DNA of 64,000 bases. Source: Jackrogersella multiformis (lineage: Eukaryota > Ascomycota > Sordariomycetes > Xylariales > Hypoxylaceae). Under the pieces are notes generated by a model. That model did no database searches. It had not been told where the DNA came from and worked only from the letters and a program-made list of their open reading frames with translations. This document shows, one piece after another, positions 31,323 through 46,500 of the stretch. The stretch spans positions 2,852,001 through 2,916,000 of the forward strand of contig CADCXD010000009.1 of NCBI GenBank assembly GCA_902806575.1, given 5' to 3'. A program made the translations under genes and the position numbers. Numbering within the stretch: position 1 is the stretch's first letter; the number at the start of each line of letters is the position of its first letter.

Positions 31323-33529
31323 ATCATGTTTCGTATTCTTATATTTGCCTTTATCTAATAAGCTAATTTATATAAATTTTATATGTTACTTATAAACTAA
31401 GTTTTAATAGCATATTTAACATTATATATCGTTTAATAATAATTATAATTTAATATTAAATTATAAATAATATAAATATATAATATTAAGTTATTTAATA
31501 ATATATAAAAGTAATAAATAAAAATATAATTTTTAATAAGGTTATTAAATAAAGTTTTTAAGGATATCGATAAGATTAATAATTAAATAAATTATATTAT
31601 TAATAATTTAATTAATAAAATAAAAAAGGTGAAAAGTGAAATAATATTACTATAACGAATAGTAAGAATATGTTTCGTTTTATTTTATTATAATAATATA
31701 GATATTTTTTTATCGTTTCGTTATTTTTTACGTTTTTTAAATATTTTTACTTATATAATCGCTCTTAAACCCCTAAATAACAGTGTAACATAACCTTATT
31801 AATAATATAAAAGTAATTAATTAAATATTTTATATTTTACTTAAATAAGTACGAATCGCTTTTATTTAAGTGGTAAAGTAATTAAGGGGCAAGTTATATA
31901 GTTTTTTAAGCGGATTAATAAATATATACCTTAAGAATTAAACATTTAAGGTTAAATAATCCAGTAATAAAATAACTTATAATATCGAGTTAATAAAAAT
32001 AAAATTTATGTCGATATAAGTTATAATAACTTAAAATTAAATCGCCGTTACCGATAACGATATTTTATAACTTTTTAAAGCCCTCGATTATTACGTACGT
32101 CACTTAATATAATTAATTAATAAATAGCGATAAGTATAGAATTATAATAAAACCTCGATCGAAAAGATTTTTTAAATCGATTTTATTATTTAATTAATGT
32201 ATTATAATGTTAAAATTAAAGTGTTTAAGTAAAGGCATTATGTTAATTATATTACGTTATATAATAAGATTTAATAATTAAAAAATAAGCTTATTAATTA
32301 TAAATTAAAGATAACGTAAAAGGTTTATTATATTATAAATTATAAGTTAAAATAAAGACTTATAAGTTAAAAAGAAAAGGCTTAAAAAAAAAACGTTTAT
32401 TATATACTTTTTATACGAAAAAAATATAATAATTAATATAACTTATATTTAAGTATATAAAATAATAATTATTTTATATTAATATATAAAATAACCCTCG
32501 AAATATAAAAATTATTAATTATATCGTTATAATTTTTAATTAATATAATAATTCCTCGGGTAGTTTTAATAAATGTTATTTATTTTCTAAAAAATATACG
32601 AAATAACGATATATTTTTTAATATATATATATTAAAAATAAAAAGATTTTTACCCGATTATATATTTAATGCGATAATAAAACGTTATTTTATTACTAAA
32701 ATTATAATAATTACCAACATTACGATAATATATTACTTTTATTTAAATAATTATCTTATAACATTTAAAATATTAAATAATAAAATAAAACGTATTATAT
32801 ATTAATTATTTAACGTATAATTAAAAATAAAGTTCGGGATTTAATATATTATCTTTAATATAACTAAAGTTACACTTATTCCAAAACTTATATTAAAAGG
32901 ATATAACCTTAATTTAATCGAACAAATATTTAATAAGGTTATAAATCGCGTAATATAAGCAAATTTAATATATTAAAATGACGTAATGATTTTATCGGAA
33001 CATATATAAGCAATATCTATATTAATATTACGAAAAGCCGATAATATAACTATTTTAATCATACATATAGCCCTTTTAAAAGGCATAAATATTATAGTTT
33101 AATTATTTAAATTAAATAAATTTAATCATACTTAACCTTTTTAAATATACCCCCTTTACCCCTTAAAAAGATATTTATACTTTTTAATATAACCCTTTAT
33201 TTATTATAAATTTAATACCGTTAAATTACGATATGTTTATTATTATTAATAAAAACTTTAACGAAATAATCCTTTTAATAAATTTATTAATTTTATTTAA
33301 TAATATAACGGGAAGTAAGTTTAAAATTATCTTACGATATTTATTACTTAAAAGGCTTTATTTCGAAAGATTAAATAAACAATATATATTAATTTTTTCC
33401 CCTTAATTATTATATTAAGTATCCACATACCATCGGAAATTAATAATAAACCGATAAGACGAAGGTTAAAGTTTAATATATAATAAACGAGAATTAATAT
33501 TTATTTGTAATAATAGTTTATCGATATTT

Positions 33530-33556
33530 ATAAAAAAAAAAAAAAAAAAAAAAAAA
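33530..33556. repeat. Poly-A tract
   Basis: About 27 consecutive A residues on the plus strand inside the AT-rich block. It could be a relic of a retroelement tail or a simple slippage product. Confidence 0.7.
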
Positions 33557-35076
33557 CAATAATCCTTACGATTAATATTTATAAAAATAATAATAATTAG
33601 GCTATTTTTTATTATATTTAGGTTAAAAATATTTTTAATTTTAATTTATTAAAGCATAAGTTTACGTAAAAATATTATTCCTTAAGTAATTAAAATAAAA
33701 AGTTTTTTAAATATTAATATCGTTTATACCGGATAAAAGATTATTATCGTTATTATTATCGCCATTTTTATCGTTAATATTAAAAATAAAGTCTAATATA
33801 AAATTATTTAAATTAATCTTTATAAATTTTAACATATGGCTTAATTCTATAATCTTCTCCTTATATTTTTTCATTGTATCGTTTAAAGTATTTATTTTAA
33901 TTTTAAGATTTATTAATTTATCTTTTATTTCCTTTATTATACCTTAAAACATGATAAAAAGGCTTCATTTTATTTTATTTATCCTTAAAAATATAAATAA
34001 CTATATCTTATTAATATTAATTAATAATTAAAAACCTTTATCTTTATATTTATTATTATAAATTAGGATTTCCCCGATTATTAATTTACATAAATAGATT
34101 TTAAGTTACATTAAAATATATAAGATAAAAATATATAAAAGGCGTTAATATAATTAATTAATAATATAATCTTAAGTTTTAATATAAATTAAATAAAACC
34201 TAATGTAAATTAAGGAAATAAAGTATAACTAAGTTATATAAATCCTTGTTAAGGTTAAATATTATAAGTTTTTAAAGTTAAGAAAAAATCGTAAAACTTA
34301 ATAATATAAATGGATATTAAAATACATTCTAAAATTTAATATTAAGATAATTATAAAATTCTTTATAATTAATAAAGCTTTTATAATTTAATTAAAAAAA
34401 ATTATTTTTAAAATTATCGTGTATAATACGATAGAAGTTTAATTATTAGGAATATATATAAATAAAAATTAAATATCTCTTTACTTAATGCATTTTTTTT
34501 CGTTTTTTTATTTTTTATATTTCGTTTTTTAAATTTTAAGAAACTTAATTTTTATAAATTAATTTAATTAATAAAACAAGTTAATATAAGTAACGTTAAT
34601 AACGTCGTTTTTAAAATAACCTTTTAGTAAGGGATTTTACCTGGCATTAATAATATAAGTAACCTTAAAATCCTTATAAAGATATAATATTATATTTTTA
34701 TAATATTAATTATAAATGTTAATTAAAAGGTAGTTAATATAACGTAAGGTTTTAAGCTTTTAACGATAATCTCTTATCACGGAAGTAACCACGTTAACTT
34801 TATATTAAACAAAATATTAAATTTTAAGCCTATTTTAATCACGATAACTTAATTTTATTTATTTTAAAATATATAAAATATAATTTAATTAACAAAATTT
34901 ACTTATTCTTTAATAACTCCCAACCAATTAACATTAAGCTCCCCGCGATTAACTAATCTTTAAATTAAATATAAATTATAAGAAATCTTATTATTCGTTT
35001 TTAACTTTATCTTCCTTCCTTTTTTTAATATAATATAGTATAATAATTATAAAGATATAATACATATCTTTTTAAT

Positions 35077-35196
35077 AACTAACCAAATATTAACCAGCCA
35101 AATGTTAGCCAACTAAATACTAACCAATCAAATATTAACTAACCAAATATTAGCCAGCTAAATATTAACCAACCAAATATTAACTAACCATAACGT
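35077..35196. repeat. 15-bp minisatellite, about 8 units, CpA-retaining
   Basis: Consensus AACCAACCAAATATT on the plus strand, with units such as AACTAACCAAATATT, AACCAGCCAAATGTT and AGCCAGCTAAATATT. Unlike the surrounding block, it keeps many CpA dinucleotides. Units differ mainly by C/T and A/G changes. Confidence 0.8.
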
Positions 35197-38100
35197 AATA
35201 AGGGATAAATATACCCGATTTAACCTCCATTTTTCACCATTAATCCTATAATAAAAAGAATTCCTTACAGTGACAAATAAAACTTATAAAACTACTTAAA
35301 GTTATTTCTTATCGGAAAGAACTAATTTAACTTTTAAAAACCTTATTTAAGTTTTACTTAAATAAATATTATAATAAGCTTTACGTTTATTAATTAACAC
35401 GCTTATATTAATCGAATACTATAATAAAGACTTCTCTTATTAAAACGAAATATACTTTTATATAAGGTATTATTAGATTTCCAGGTAAGTGGTAAATTTA
35501 GATAAAATATTATTATTCCTTAAGTAATATTATTACGGCTTTTTTTTATCGTATACCATATTTATTATTAGTAAATAATATTATTTCATTTTTAATTATA
35601 TCTTATAAAGTTAATAAGTTTTACCTAATAATTTTAAGTTATATAAAAGCCGGATATATATTTAATATTCACCTAAACCTTATAATATATAAAAATAATA
35701 TACTTTTATTTAAAAATTATTTAATAATATCGTATAAAAAATCTTTATTAAATATATTAATACTTATTTATAATATATAAAAAATATTACGTAAAAAAGA
35801 TTTATATATATAAAAATATTATCGAAAATATCGTTAATTTTAATCGTTACGAGAACCTTTCCCGGGAAGGCCATAAAATCAAACAATTAGAATTAAATTC
35901 AAATAAAGTAGCAAGGAAATATGGTTAGCCTAATTATAAAAACCTTTAAATTTATAAATCGCTTAGCTTAAATCATTTTTATTAAATCTATAATAATAAG
36001 CTATCCTTAAAAAACAATATATTAAATAAAAAAGGCTTTATTACTAACCTTTAGCAAATATTAAATAATGGTTTTATCTTATAACTTATTAATTTACGGT
36101 TAATATTTATAACATATATATACGATAATTAAATTAATAATAAATAATAATAAGAATATTTAGATAATAATTAAATTAAATCATATTATATATAAAATTA
36201 ACATTCATTTAGTTTTTTAAATCTTAAAAGATATTATTTACGTTAACATATTTTCTTTATTAATAATTAAGGATAACCTTCCCTTTATATTCATTAATAA
36301 TAAGAATTTTTTTTTAATTAAAATAATAATCGATATAAGATTAATATTATACCCTTTCTTTTAATAAATTAAAAAGACTAAACGTTTTATATAACTAATA
36401 CCCTTTTAAGATCGTATAAAGGATAAATTTAAAGCTAAAAATATCCGTATAAAAATCTAAATCTTAAGTAAATTTAAAGTAATAAAACTTAACATTTAAA
36501 AGTTCGCTACCGTTAATTTAAAACTTTTCATATGTAAATTTATTAAAATTATAAAAAAAAAGGTTTAAAGATAAAATAATAAGGAAATTATTAGATTATA
36601 AATCGCCATATATTATACTTTAATCATAAATATATATAATAAATTTAATAACTTATCGAACCCATTTTTTCTAAATATTCATAGGTATTTTATTATATTT
36701 ATTAAGATAATATTAAAAATTATTATAATTAACTTTTTTAAATAATAATCTTATCGGAAATTTATTTAACTATTTAAAATATTTAAATTTATATTAATTA
36801 TAAGGGAAATATTTAATATAAAAAAATAAAACAATACCTTACGATTTTAGGATATTATCTAAGCCTATTTAAAATCTATTATTCAATAAAATAATTTTTA
36901 TTCATATTTAATCTCAATCGCATTACTTAATTTTTTAGGATTATAACTAATACTTTAAACATTATTTTAAGCTTAACTTAAAAAAAATTAATAATAATCC
37001 TAAATATTTAAGGATTTTTTTTATTTTATAGTAGTTAACAAAATTAATAAAAAGAATATTAAATAAAGATTTATAAAAATATAAAAAAATAAATAATATA
37101 CAAATATCTTATCCTAAAATAAGGCTGGGTACTTATATAAAATAATTAAGAAATCCTGTTACTTAATTTATTATTTTATAAAAAATAAACAACTTATTAT
37201 TTAAATACCACTCCTTTATAATAAAAACCAAATCAGGTTCTAATTAATAATTTAAATACCAAAGATTATTAATACCTTAATTTATAATTAAACGTTTAAA
37301 TTAATATAACTTACTAACCACTATCTTTAAAAAACCTTTTTTAATATTTACTTTAATTATTAAATCTAAAGATATAATAATAATTTTAAACGTAATTAAA
37401 AAAAGTCTCTCGTTATTTCTTATTCTAACTTATAACCGATATCTTTTATATCGCCCTTTATCTTTTTGGTAATAAATTTTAGCCCCTTTAAACCATTTCT
37501 AAAAACTAATACAAATTAATTTTAAAAAAATATTACATATAAATCATATTTTATAATAAGTTAAGATAAAATATAATCAAAATAACTTAATTAACTTAAT
37601 ATAAAATAAAATATTAATTATTTAATTAATTATTATTTATAAGTATATATTATTAAACGTATTGCTATAATAATAAGTTATAACGTTTTAAAATAAGTTG
37701 CTAATTTACATACCTTAATTTAAGATAAAAATATTAATATATATAACATAATTAAAATAATATAACCCTTTATATTAAACGTTAATTAATATCCCGATAT
37801 ATAAGTAAATCTTTTCTATAATTCACTATTAATTTATATAAAAATCTATACGTTTTAATTATCCAAGGAAGCCATTAATAATTTAAATATCTTAAATATT
37901 TTTTAAGTTTTATATACATTAAGAAATATTCCTTTTACCTAAATACATTACAAATATATAATATGCTCTAACCTTTTTTACATAAACCATATTAAAATGG
38001 TTTTAGAACGACATTCCGTTTAATAAAATAAAAGAGTATAAATCCTTAAAAAAATAACTTAATAACATCTTACTTTATATCGAAGTTTTTAAGATAAGAA

Positions 38101-40328
38101 CTTATTTAAATATTATTAAAAGGTAAAAGAAAATAATACATATATTTATATTTTAATAAAAAGGATAATATAGAATCTTAAAATAATACGGATCGTTTTA
38201 TTTAATATAACTTATCGACCAGGTATAACGTTTATAAATAATATGCCCGCAGGTTAATACTATATATGGTAGTATTATTAAGTAGGTAAAATAAAAGGAT
38301 ATATTAAATTTATTTTTAAAAAAAGGATTTAATTTTTTTAAAAATATTAAATAATATTTTAATAATAATTTTATTATTTATACTAATTTTATTTAATAAA
38401 TTATCTTATAAAATACCTTTTCGATCTAATTTTTTAAAAATTTTAAGTTTAATTTTCTAAATAAAGACTTAAATTACTTTTAATAAATAACCTTATATAT
38501 ATTATTAAGGAAAAAACGATATTCACGTTTTAAATATGCATCTATATAAAGTGTTAAAACAATAATACAGGTTAAATTAACGTATTAATTCTTTTTCGTT
38601 ATTTTAATTAATTTTTAAATATAAATATTAAAATTTTTTTAATTATTATAATTTTTAATTATTAATATTAAATTAAGTTTTTTTGATTAACGCTTTAAAA
38701 AAATAACAATTGCTAAATAAATAATTTGCCATAAGTTAATCGTAAAAAATGTTTAATTTAAGGTTTACCTCTAATCTAAAATATCCTTTTTATATTAAAA
38801 TATAATATTTACAATTTTATTATTACTAAAAAATAATTATAAACTTTTAAAATATCGTTAATATATATCTTTAAAATGGTTATTTATATAAACTTACATT
38901 AAATTTATAATATATTATATTTTTATAAAATATCGTAATAACTTATTTAAAAACCTTATATAATTATTAACTTTATGATTAAATATTTTATTAATTAAAA
39001 AGAGCTAAGGACGGTAATAAAGATCTAGACGGGAGGAATAAATCTAATAAATAAGGAGTTTAATAACGCTTAAAATGCTAAGGAAATTATTTATAAATAT
39101 AATAACGATATAATTTAAAACATTTAAAAGTTATAAAAATAATTTAATAATTAAATTAAATTAAATTAGATTTAATTAATTGTAGTTTAATAAGTATATA
39201 TTTAAGCTTTTAATAATAAAGGTTTTAAATCTTTTAAAGAAATATAAAAGTTAGATTAAATCGATAACAAAAATAAGCTTTAAATAATTTTAAAATTAAT
39301 GGATATAGGTTATAACTGGTTAACCAATACCTTGACTTAAGGAAAGATTATGTAGCAATTTCTTTTTATAATTATTACTAACTATATAAATTATATTAAA
39401 AACCTAATTTTAAAATTTATTAAAAGATTGATAAAGAAAGTAAAACTTTTATAAATAAAATTAATATAACACGTTTAAAATAATAATAAACTATAATTAA
39501 AATATTATTATAATAATAATATTATTAATATTATAAGATATTACCAGGGGTAAGGGTTTATGATAATATAATAAGCGTTAATAAAAAATAAAATCTAAAC
39601 AGATAATAAAAAAAAGCCAATAGCTTAATAAAAAACAGCTTTTTATAATTAATAAAAATTATATTTTATCACTTTATAAGATTAAAATAATATATCTTTT
39701 ATTATTTAATTAATTAAATTAAATTAATTTATTAATTTATTAAACTTATTATATTAATTATAAATTTAAAAATATTAAGGTTTAGAAATTAAAAAAGGGG
39801 TAACCTAGTTAAAGAACTTATAAAATTATCTAAATTTAATAAATAAGTAAAAAAAAAAAAAAACGACGTAATATTCTTAAAAAGGTTTATAATAAGTTTT
39901 TATAAATAAAGATTATTAAAAACGGTAATATTTATAATATAAATGTTATATCGTGTATTAAAAAATAGGTTAAAAGTTATTTGTTACTTTTAGAAGTAAG
40001 GTTATTAAATGTAATTAAAGAAGAGGTAATTAAATTTAAGAAATAATTAATAATTAAAGGATAGTAATTAATTAAAATAATAATAAAAGGAAAATAACCG
40101 ACTTAAGAAAAGTAAGCGTAAGATAAGTTAATATATATATAAAATAGAATATTAAAAAAAAAGCAGAACTTACGGGCGGCTTAATATTAATCGAACCTTA
40201 ATATAATATAGAAATTTATATAATATATATAGATAAAAGAATTGTAAGTTTATTAAAATCTAACGGTAGAGGAAGTAAAAGATAAGGAGATAGGTGATAA
40301 TAAAGGACATAAAATAAGATTTTTTCGA

Positions 40329-41195
40329 ATAAGCTTAAGAAATAAAAGAGGGTAAAAGGGCGGGAGAGAAGGCGAAAAGAGGGAAAGAGATATCGAAATA
40401 AACCTAGGCGGATATAAGCAAGATAAGTAAGATAAATTAAATAAATTAAACGGAATAAAATTAGATAAAATAAACGGATAAGGTAAATAAAACGGGTAAG
40501 GTAAATAAGATAAGTAAAATAAATAAGATAAATAAAATAAATAAAACGGGTAAGATAAATAAAATAAGTAAGATAAATAAGATAAAGATATAAATATAAA
40601 TATAAAATCTAATTAAGAAGAATAAAATAACGATAAAAAACGAAAAGAATAAACCTTATTAAAGGATTTCGATATCGTTACGATACTTAAGAAATACCCC
40701 TTAAAATTCTATAAATATAAAGTTACCACTAAAACACCATTTATACTTAAATATCGTAATCTTATCGATTAAAATAAAATAAACGTTATAATATATTAAA
40801 CTATTATTTATAATTAGCTTTTTATAAGCTTTCTTAGTCGAAATAAAAATTATCTAAATATTAAAGCAAATGTTATTATATTTATATTAAAATATAAAAA
40901 GGTAAAAAAGGATTTTTAAACAAATAATAATAAGATTAAAGTTACCCGTAACGCTAGTAATTTTAAGGAATATAACTTTAATAATTTTTAGCTTTTTATA
41001 CTTAAAAATATCCTTAAAAAAGACAACTCGAATAGATACCTAAAAACCTAATTCTTAAGACGCTTTAAATATAAAGAATTCTCCTCTATTTTTTTAAGAT
41101 CTACCTTTATTTTTATTTATAGAATTAATAAAATCGAAATACTACTCGCAAAACAACATAAACGCGACAGCTTACCTTATCTAAAGAAAAAATAA
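40329..41195 (+). pseudogene. RIP-decayed coding relic with in-frame (Asp/Asn-Lys-stop) repeat
   Basis: In the plus frame containing codon 40383-40385, about 870 bases read with interruptions by TAA or TAG only. TAA and TAG are exactly what RIP makes from CAA and CAG (Gln). In 40422-40600 a 9-base rhythm (GAT AAA TAA, AAT AAA TAA) puts a TAA in phase every third codon, as if a Lys/Asp/Asn/Gln repeat had lost its Gln codons. It is preceded by a charged Arg/Glu/Lys/Gly stretch and followed by a long hydrophobic-and-basic segment without regular repeats. This is probably the remains of a transposon or repeat gene, and no family is assigned. Absence of TGA is weak support, since TpG is depleted anyway. 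Confidence 0.4.
40421..40600. repeat. GATAAATAA-type tandem repeat
   Basis: Purine-rich degenerate array of GATAAATAA / AATAAATAA / AACGGGTAA units on the plus strand, in the front part of the decayed coding relic. Confidence 0.7.
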
Positions 41196-42189
41196 AGTTA
41201 TTAATAACGATATACCCTCTTATCTAACTTATTCCGTTTTTATTTATAACGTTAAACCATTTAATTTTTTTTAATATCCATTTATCGTTCACTTCGCCTG
41301 CTAAAGGCTCTCGAAAAAAATTAAATAACGAAAAAAACAATAATAATAAAAAAGATAAAAGTTAAAATAAGAAAAAAAAAGCGTAAAAAAAAAAGAAGAA
41401 TAATTAGAAATTTAAGAATAAATAAGGATTTTAAGATATTATTTTTATTTAATATAGCATAATTTAATTTTACAAAATAATAATATAACTTATAATAAAT
41501 AGATTTATAATTAATTTAAATACTTAATTTTACCAATTATATTAAACATTTAAATAATTATATAAAATGATAAAATAATCATTAAAAATAAGATATAAAA
41601 TATATATCAGAAACCATCTCCCTTTTATCATATAATAAAATGGATATCTTTTTTTATTACGTGCTTTTAAACTTTTAGCTCTTTTATTTAAATAGCTATA
41701 TATTAAGGAAATTAAGTCTTTATATATTAAAAATATCTTTAAACTTTAATTACTCACGTGATTTATTATAAGATAATAATGTTTTAATAAAGTTTTTTTA
41801 TACGTAATACATAATAAATTTAACTTTTTATTAAAAATAATAAGATTAATTTAATAATATATTCCGATATATCCTTATTAATTAAGATTTAATCTCTTTT
41901 TATTAAATTAAGAAATAAAGGCAAGGATTATCGCTATAAACGTTTTAGTTCTAAATTATCGGGTTAAAATTTATTAAAAAAACCACGAATTAAATATTTT
42001 AAATATAAATATATAAATGCTTAATAAGGATACTTTATATTTAATTATTACCCCCCTTCCTTCTTATATTAATATATAATTTATTTCGATATTATTAAAT
42101 TTAATCGTGAAATTTAATACCTTTTATTAAAGAAGGAAAAGGCGATAACTACCGTTATTAAGGCTGGTTATACTTAATATTTTTTATCG

Positions 42190-43545
42190 ACAAAAAAAAT
42201 AATAATTTAAGATATTATATATTATTATTAATTTAAATTTATACTAGATTATTTATATAAGTAATAAGTTAAAAGTTACCAATTTTAATGCTACGAGGAT
42301 CTCATTTAAATAAGTTATAATTATTTATAATAAAATTATAGCTATATGAATTATAACGTAATAATATAAAATTAGTAAGCCGGGTAGGTAACTTAATATC
42401 GATATATATTACGGGCTAAGATACCTTATTTAAACCGAATACTTCCTTTACCGTAAAAACAAAATAGTATTAAATAATATCTAAAGGTGTTAACGTTAAA
42501 TAAGGATATAAATATAAAGCTTAAGACCATATACCGATAATGCTTTTAATTATAAAAATATTTTTGTAATTATATAAAAAATCTAAAAACATACATATTA
42601 TATGCATTTTAATAATAGATTAGTTATTATTTATAAAGATTTGGCATATAAATTAAATTATAATAATAATATATTTATATTAAAATTATTAATTTATAAA
42701 TGTATTAATTAAGCTTATATAAGTATTTAAGGAAATGTAAAATCCTAAAAATGGTACTTTAAAAAATATAAAACTAAAAATTATTTATTACCGGTCCACT
42801 TTCCTAAACCTAAAAATCCGAATTTAAATTATTACTAAAATGGTTATTATTAATATTTCTTATTTCGGATAATATGTTTAAGTTTTTAATTATATTTTGG
42901 TACTCCTTAAAAACTATATTTATTATATTAATAATATAGGTAATAAGCTTATTTTATTACTAAATATAGTTGTTATATTATTAATTTTAATTACGTAATA
43001 TAGAAATAATTTTATTTTTTTCTTAATTCTTATACGTAATAACGATTTTTAATTGTTATTATAAGGTTATATTTTCTTAATTAAGTTACGTAAATTAACG
43101 TTTTAAGAGAAGTTCTTATTATAACTTTTAGAAAATTATTCCTTTAAAAAAAGGCTTAATATATGTTGGTTTTAATTACTCTAATTACTTTTAAGTTTTA
43201 TATTTTTCTATATTATAATTATCATTATTATATTCAAATAATAAATTATTATTGTTATTAGATAATATATATGGCATAAGATAATTATAATTAATTATTT
43301 TATTTAAAGTAAGTAAATTATTAAAATCTTAATATGTTTTTTTAATCTTTTTTAGAATTAAGGGTAAAGGCTTATTAGATAATATAATATAAACTTTTAA
43401 TATATTAACTTTTAATATAAAATATTAATATAAATTAGGAAATGGGTATATATATTATAAATCTAAAATAAAAACCTATAATTAATACTTAAATATTAAA
43501 TCTTATTAAGCTTAAGGTTAATTATAAATATAATAAGTATTTAAG
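42190..43545. repeat. Diverged dispersed repeat, copy A
   Basis: Parts of this stretch align by eye to 54690-55250. They share a TTATAACGTAATAATATA core (42350 against 54794), a TTTTAATAATAG.TTA.TTAT segment (42609 against 55040) and an AAGTATTTAAGTACT end (43529 against 55229). Differences are mostly C/T and G/A, and copy B is shorter. It is probably a RIP-mutated transposon of unknown class. Confidence 0.45.
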
Positions 43546-46500
43546 TACTTATATGCACTTTCGTATATATGCTTATTTTAATTATATATAATATATATTA
43601 ATATATATTAATATGCTATTATATGGTTATCCTTAACCTTATTTCTTTATCGGTTTAAGGATTTAATAAAAACTTAAATCCTTTTAAAAAACCGATCATA
43701 TCAGTTGTAAACTTCTATAAATTAACTTTAATATTCTTTATAATAGAATCGATTCTAATTATAAAATTATTTTTTTTTTTTATTATAATATTAACTTTAA
43801 TTATAAATTATTTTAAATTGTTAAATCGAAAAAGGATTAAAAATAAAAACTTATACTAAATTAATAATTTAATATAAAATAACTAGTAATCCCTTATAAT
43901 CTTATTTCTCCGTTTTAATTGCTTGGCCCGGTTAATTAAAAAAACGTTATTATTAGATTAAGCGGTATTAAAATAAAATTTAATTAAAAATTTAACAAAT
44001 TAAAGAGATTAATAATATTTTAATTTATAATTATAAATTAATTATTTATTAAACCGTTACTATTTATAAAATCCATATTATTATATTATTTATTTAATAA
44101 AAATGGCTTATTAAATAAAATATTTTAGTTTTAATAATTAGATTAAGCAAACTTTTTTTTTTTTTAATATAAATATATTTTAACTTACATTTATAATGTT
44201 TCGTCCGTTTTTTATTTCCTAATTTTTATTATGTTAATCGATTTAAATATATATTTATTATGTAACTTCGTAAAAAATTTACTTTATCGTTATATATTTA
44301 TTTTATAATTATAATAAAAATAATGTTTTAAAATATATTCTTTATATTATTAGTTATTAACGCGTTAACCTTTTACTATTATTTAGTTATATATATATTA
44401 AATCTTTTCCTTTTTTTAAATATAAATATCATTAATATCTTTACTATATAAACGTTAACGGTATTATTTATTTTTAATAACGTATTAATGTATATTAATA
44501 TTAATAATAATTTTAGATCGTATTAAGTAAGAATTCATTTTTTAAACTTAAATTTTCTCTTAATTACTTATTAATTTAATAATATAATATATAAAGATAT
44601 ATTATTAATTAATTTTATTTTCCCCCTCGAAACGTTAAACGACGCCGGTTATATTATTTGGTAAGGCTTTATTCCTTTATTAAATATTTTTTTATTAATA
44701 TATTTATATAGGTAATGTATAAACCAGGATATATTAACTTATAATATTATTATCGTTTTTAGTAAATTATTTTATAATAATTTAATAATAAATAAAAATG
44801 ATATCGTAAGCTATATTCTGGATATTATTTAAATGTGTATATTATTTGTTACGATGATAATATTTTTTTAGATTTTAATTTAAACATTTATTATTATTTT
44901 TATAATTTAAATAACCTTTTTGTAAAAGTATTTAAACGTACTAACGTTAATTATAAATATTATCACATTAAATCAGGATATATTATTTACGAATAATAAA
45001 ATAGTAATTATAAATTAAATTATATCCGGAAATAAGAATATGGCAGTTATATTTTTAATGGTTATTAGTTTTATTATTATCTTTACCGTAACTTTAGTAT
45101 AAATTAATATTATATGTTAAGAACTAATAATTAAATCTTTTTTTAAGGGGGAGGAAGGGGGGAGGGATTCTTATATTAAGTAGTTATAATAAATAAATCT
45201 TAATGGTTCTTTAAATAAATTATATTAATTTAATTTCTAATATTTATTACATTTTAATATAGATTTTACCGGGATTAAAATAATTTATAAAATAAATATA
45301 TAAGATTAAGATAGATATAATTATATTATTTATAACGTAATTACGTATTAATTTAATATATAAATATTCGTTATATTAATAAATAGTTTAAAAGATTAAT
45401 ATAAATTATAAAAAATTACTTTAATTAAAATATAAATATTTTATATAAATAATAAAAATTATTAATATTAAAACTTATTTACTTAAAATATATAAACTTT
45501 ATTAAACGTTTTAATGCCTTATTATCCCCGCTTTAATCGGCTTCTTTTAATATTTTTTATTATATAAATATTAATATATTATACTTAATTTGTTTTTCTT
45601 TATTAATATATATTAAAGGTAAGGTTAATTATGTTAAGATTAATTGTAATAAGGTTAACCGTAGCGAGATATTTAAACGAAAATAAATTTAACGATTATT
45701 AATTTATATCTTATTAAAAGTTGCTATCTTTAATTATATTATTAAGTTTTTTTTATTTATAATATTTAACGTAAGTGAAGAATTTTTTTATTTAAGGTTT
45801 TTTATTAACCTAAAAATATTAACGTTAAATTTATTTATTAAAAAAACTTTTAGGGTATTAAATAGTTCTAAAAAAAATTTAAGATAAAAAGTATATAAGT
45901 AAAATTAACCCTTATTTTTAATAATAACAATAATATTTATAACGAAAAGTCGATTATAAGTATTAACTTTTTTAATAAAATTATACCGATAATTTTTTAA
46001 ATCTTTTCTTCGTATTATTTTTAAATATTTAAGCTTTAATTTTAAAATGTTTTTTTTAAAGAACCATAATATTTATATCGATTTATAACGTAACCGGAAC
46101 TTAAGTAGCGATTATTTAAATTATATTTAAAACCTTAACCGCGTTAAAATACCTTAAACGTTATATATAAACTTTAATTAACCGTATAAATTTTCGTAAT
46201 AAAGTTACAAAAATTTGAAAATAAATCGTAAAAAATTAACTTTTATAAAATTATTTACTTAACCGTAAACTTAAATATTTAATTATTTAAACGATACTTT
46301 TTAATTATTTTAAAAATATAAAAATCATACTTATATATAATATAGCTTTAACGGCAATACTAATCTTAATTATATATCGTTAAATTATACTAGCTATTGT
46401 AATAAGATTTAAAAATCATTTTAAAAGTTACATATTATACCTATTAATATTATATTATAATAAATATATTAATAATATTAATTATCTTAATTTAATCTTC

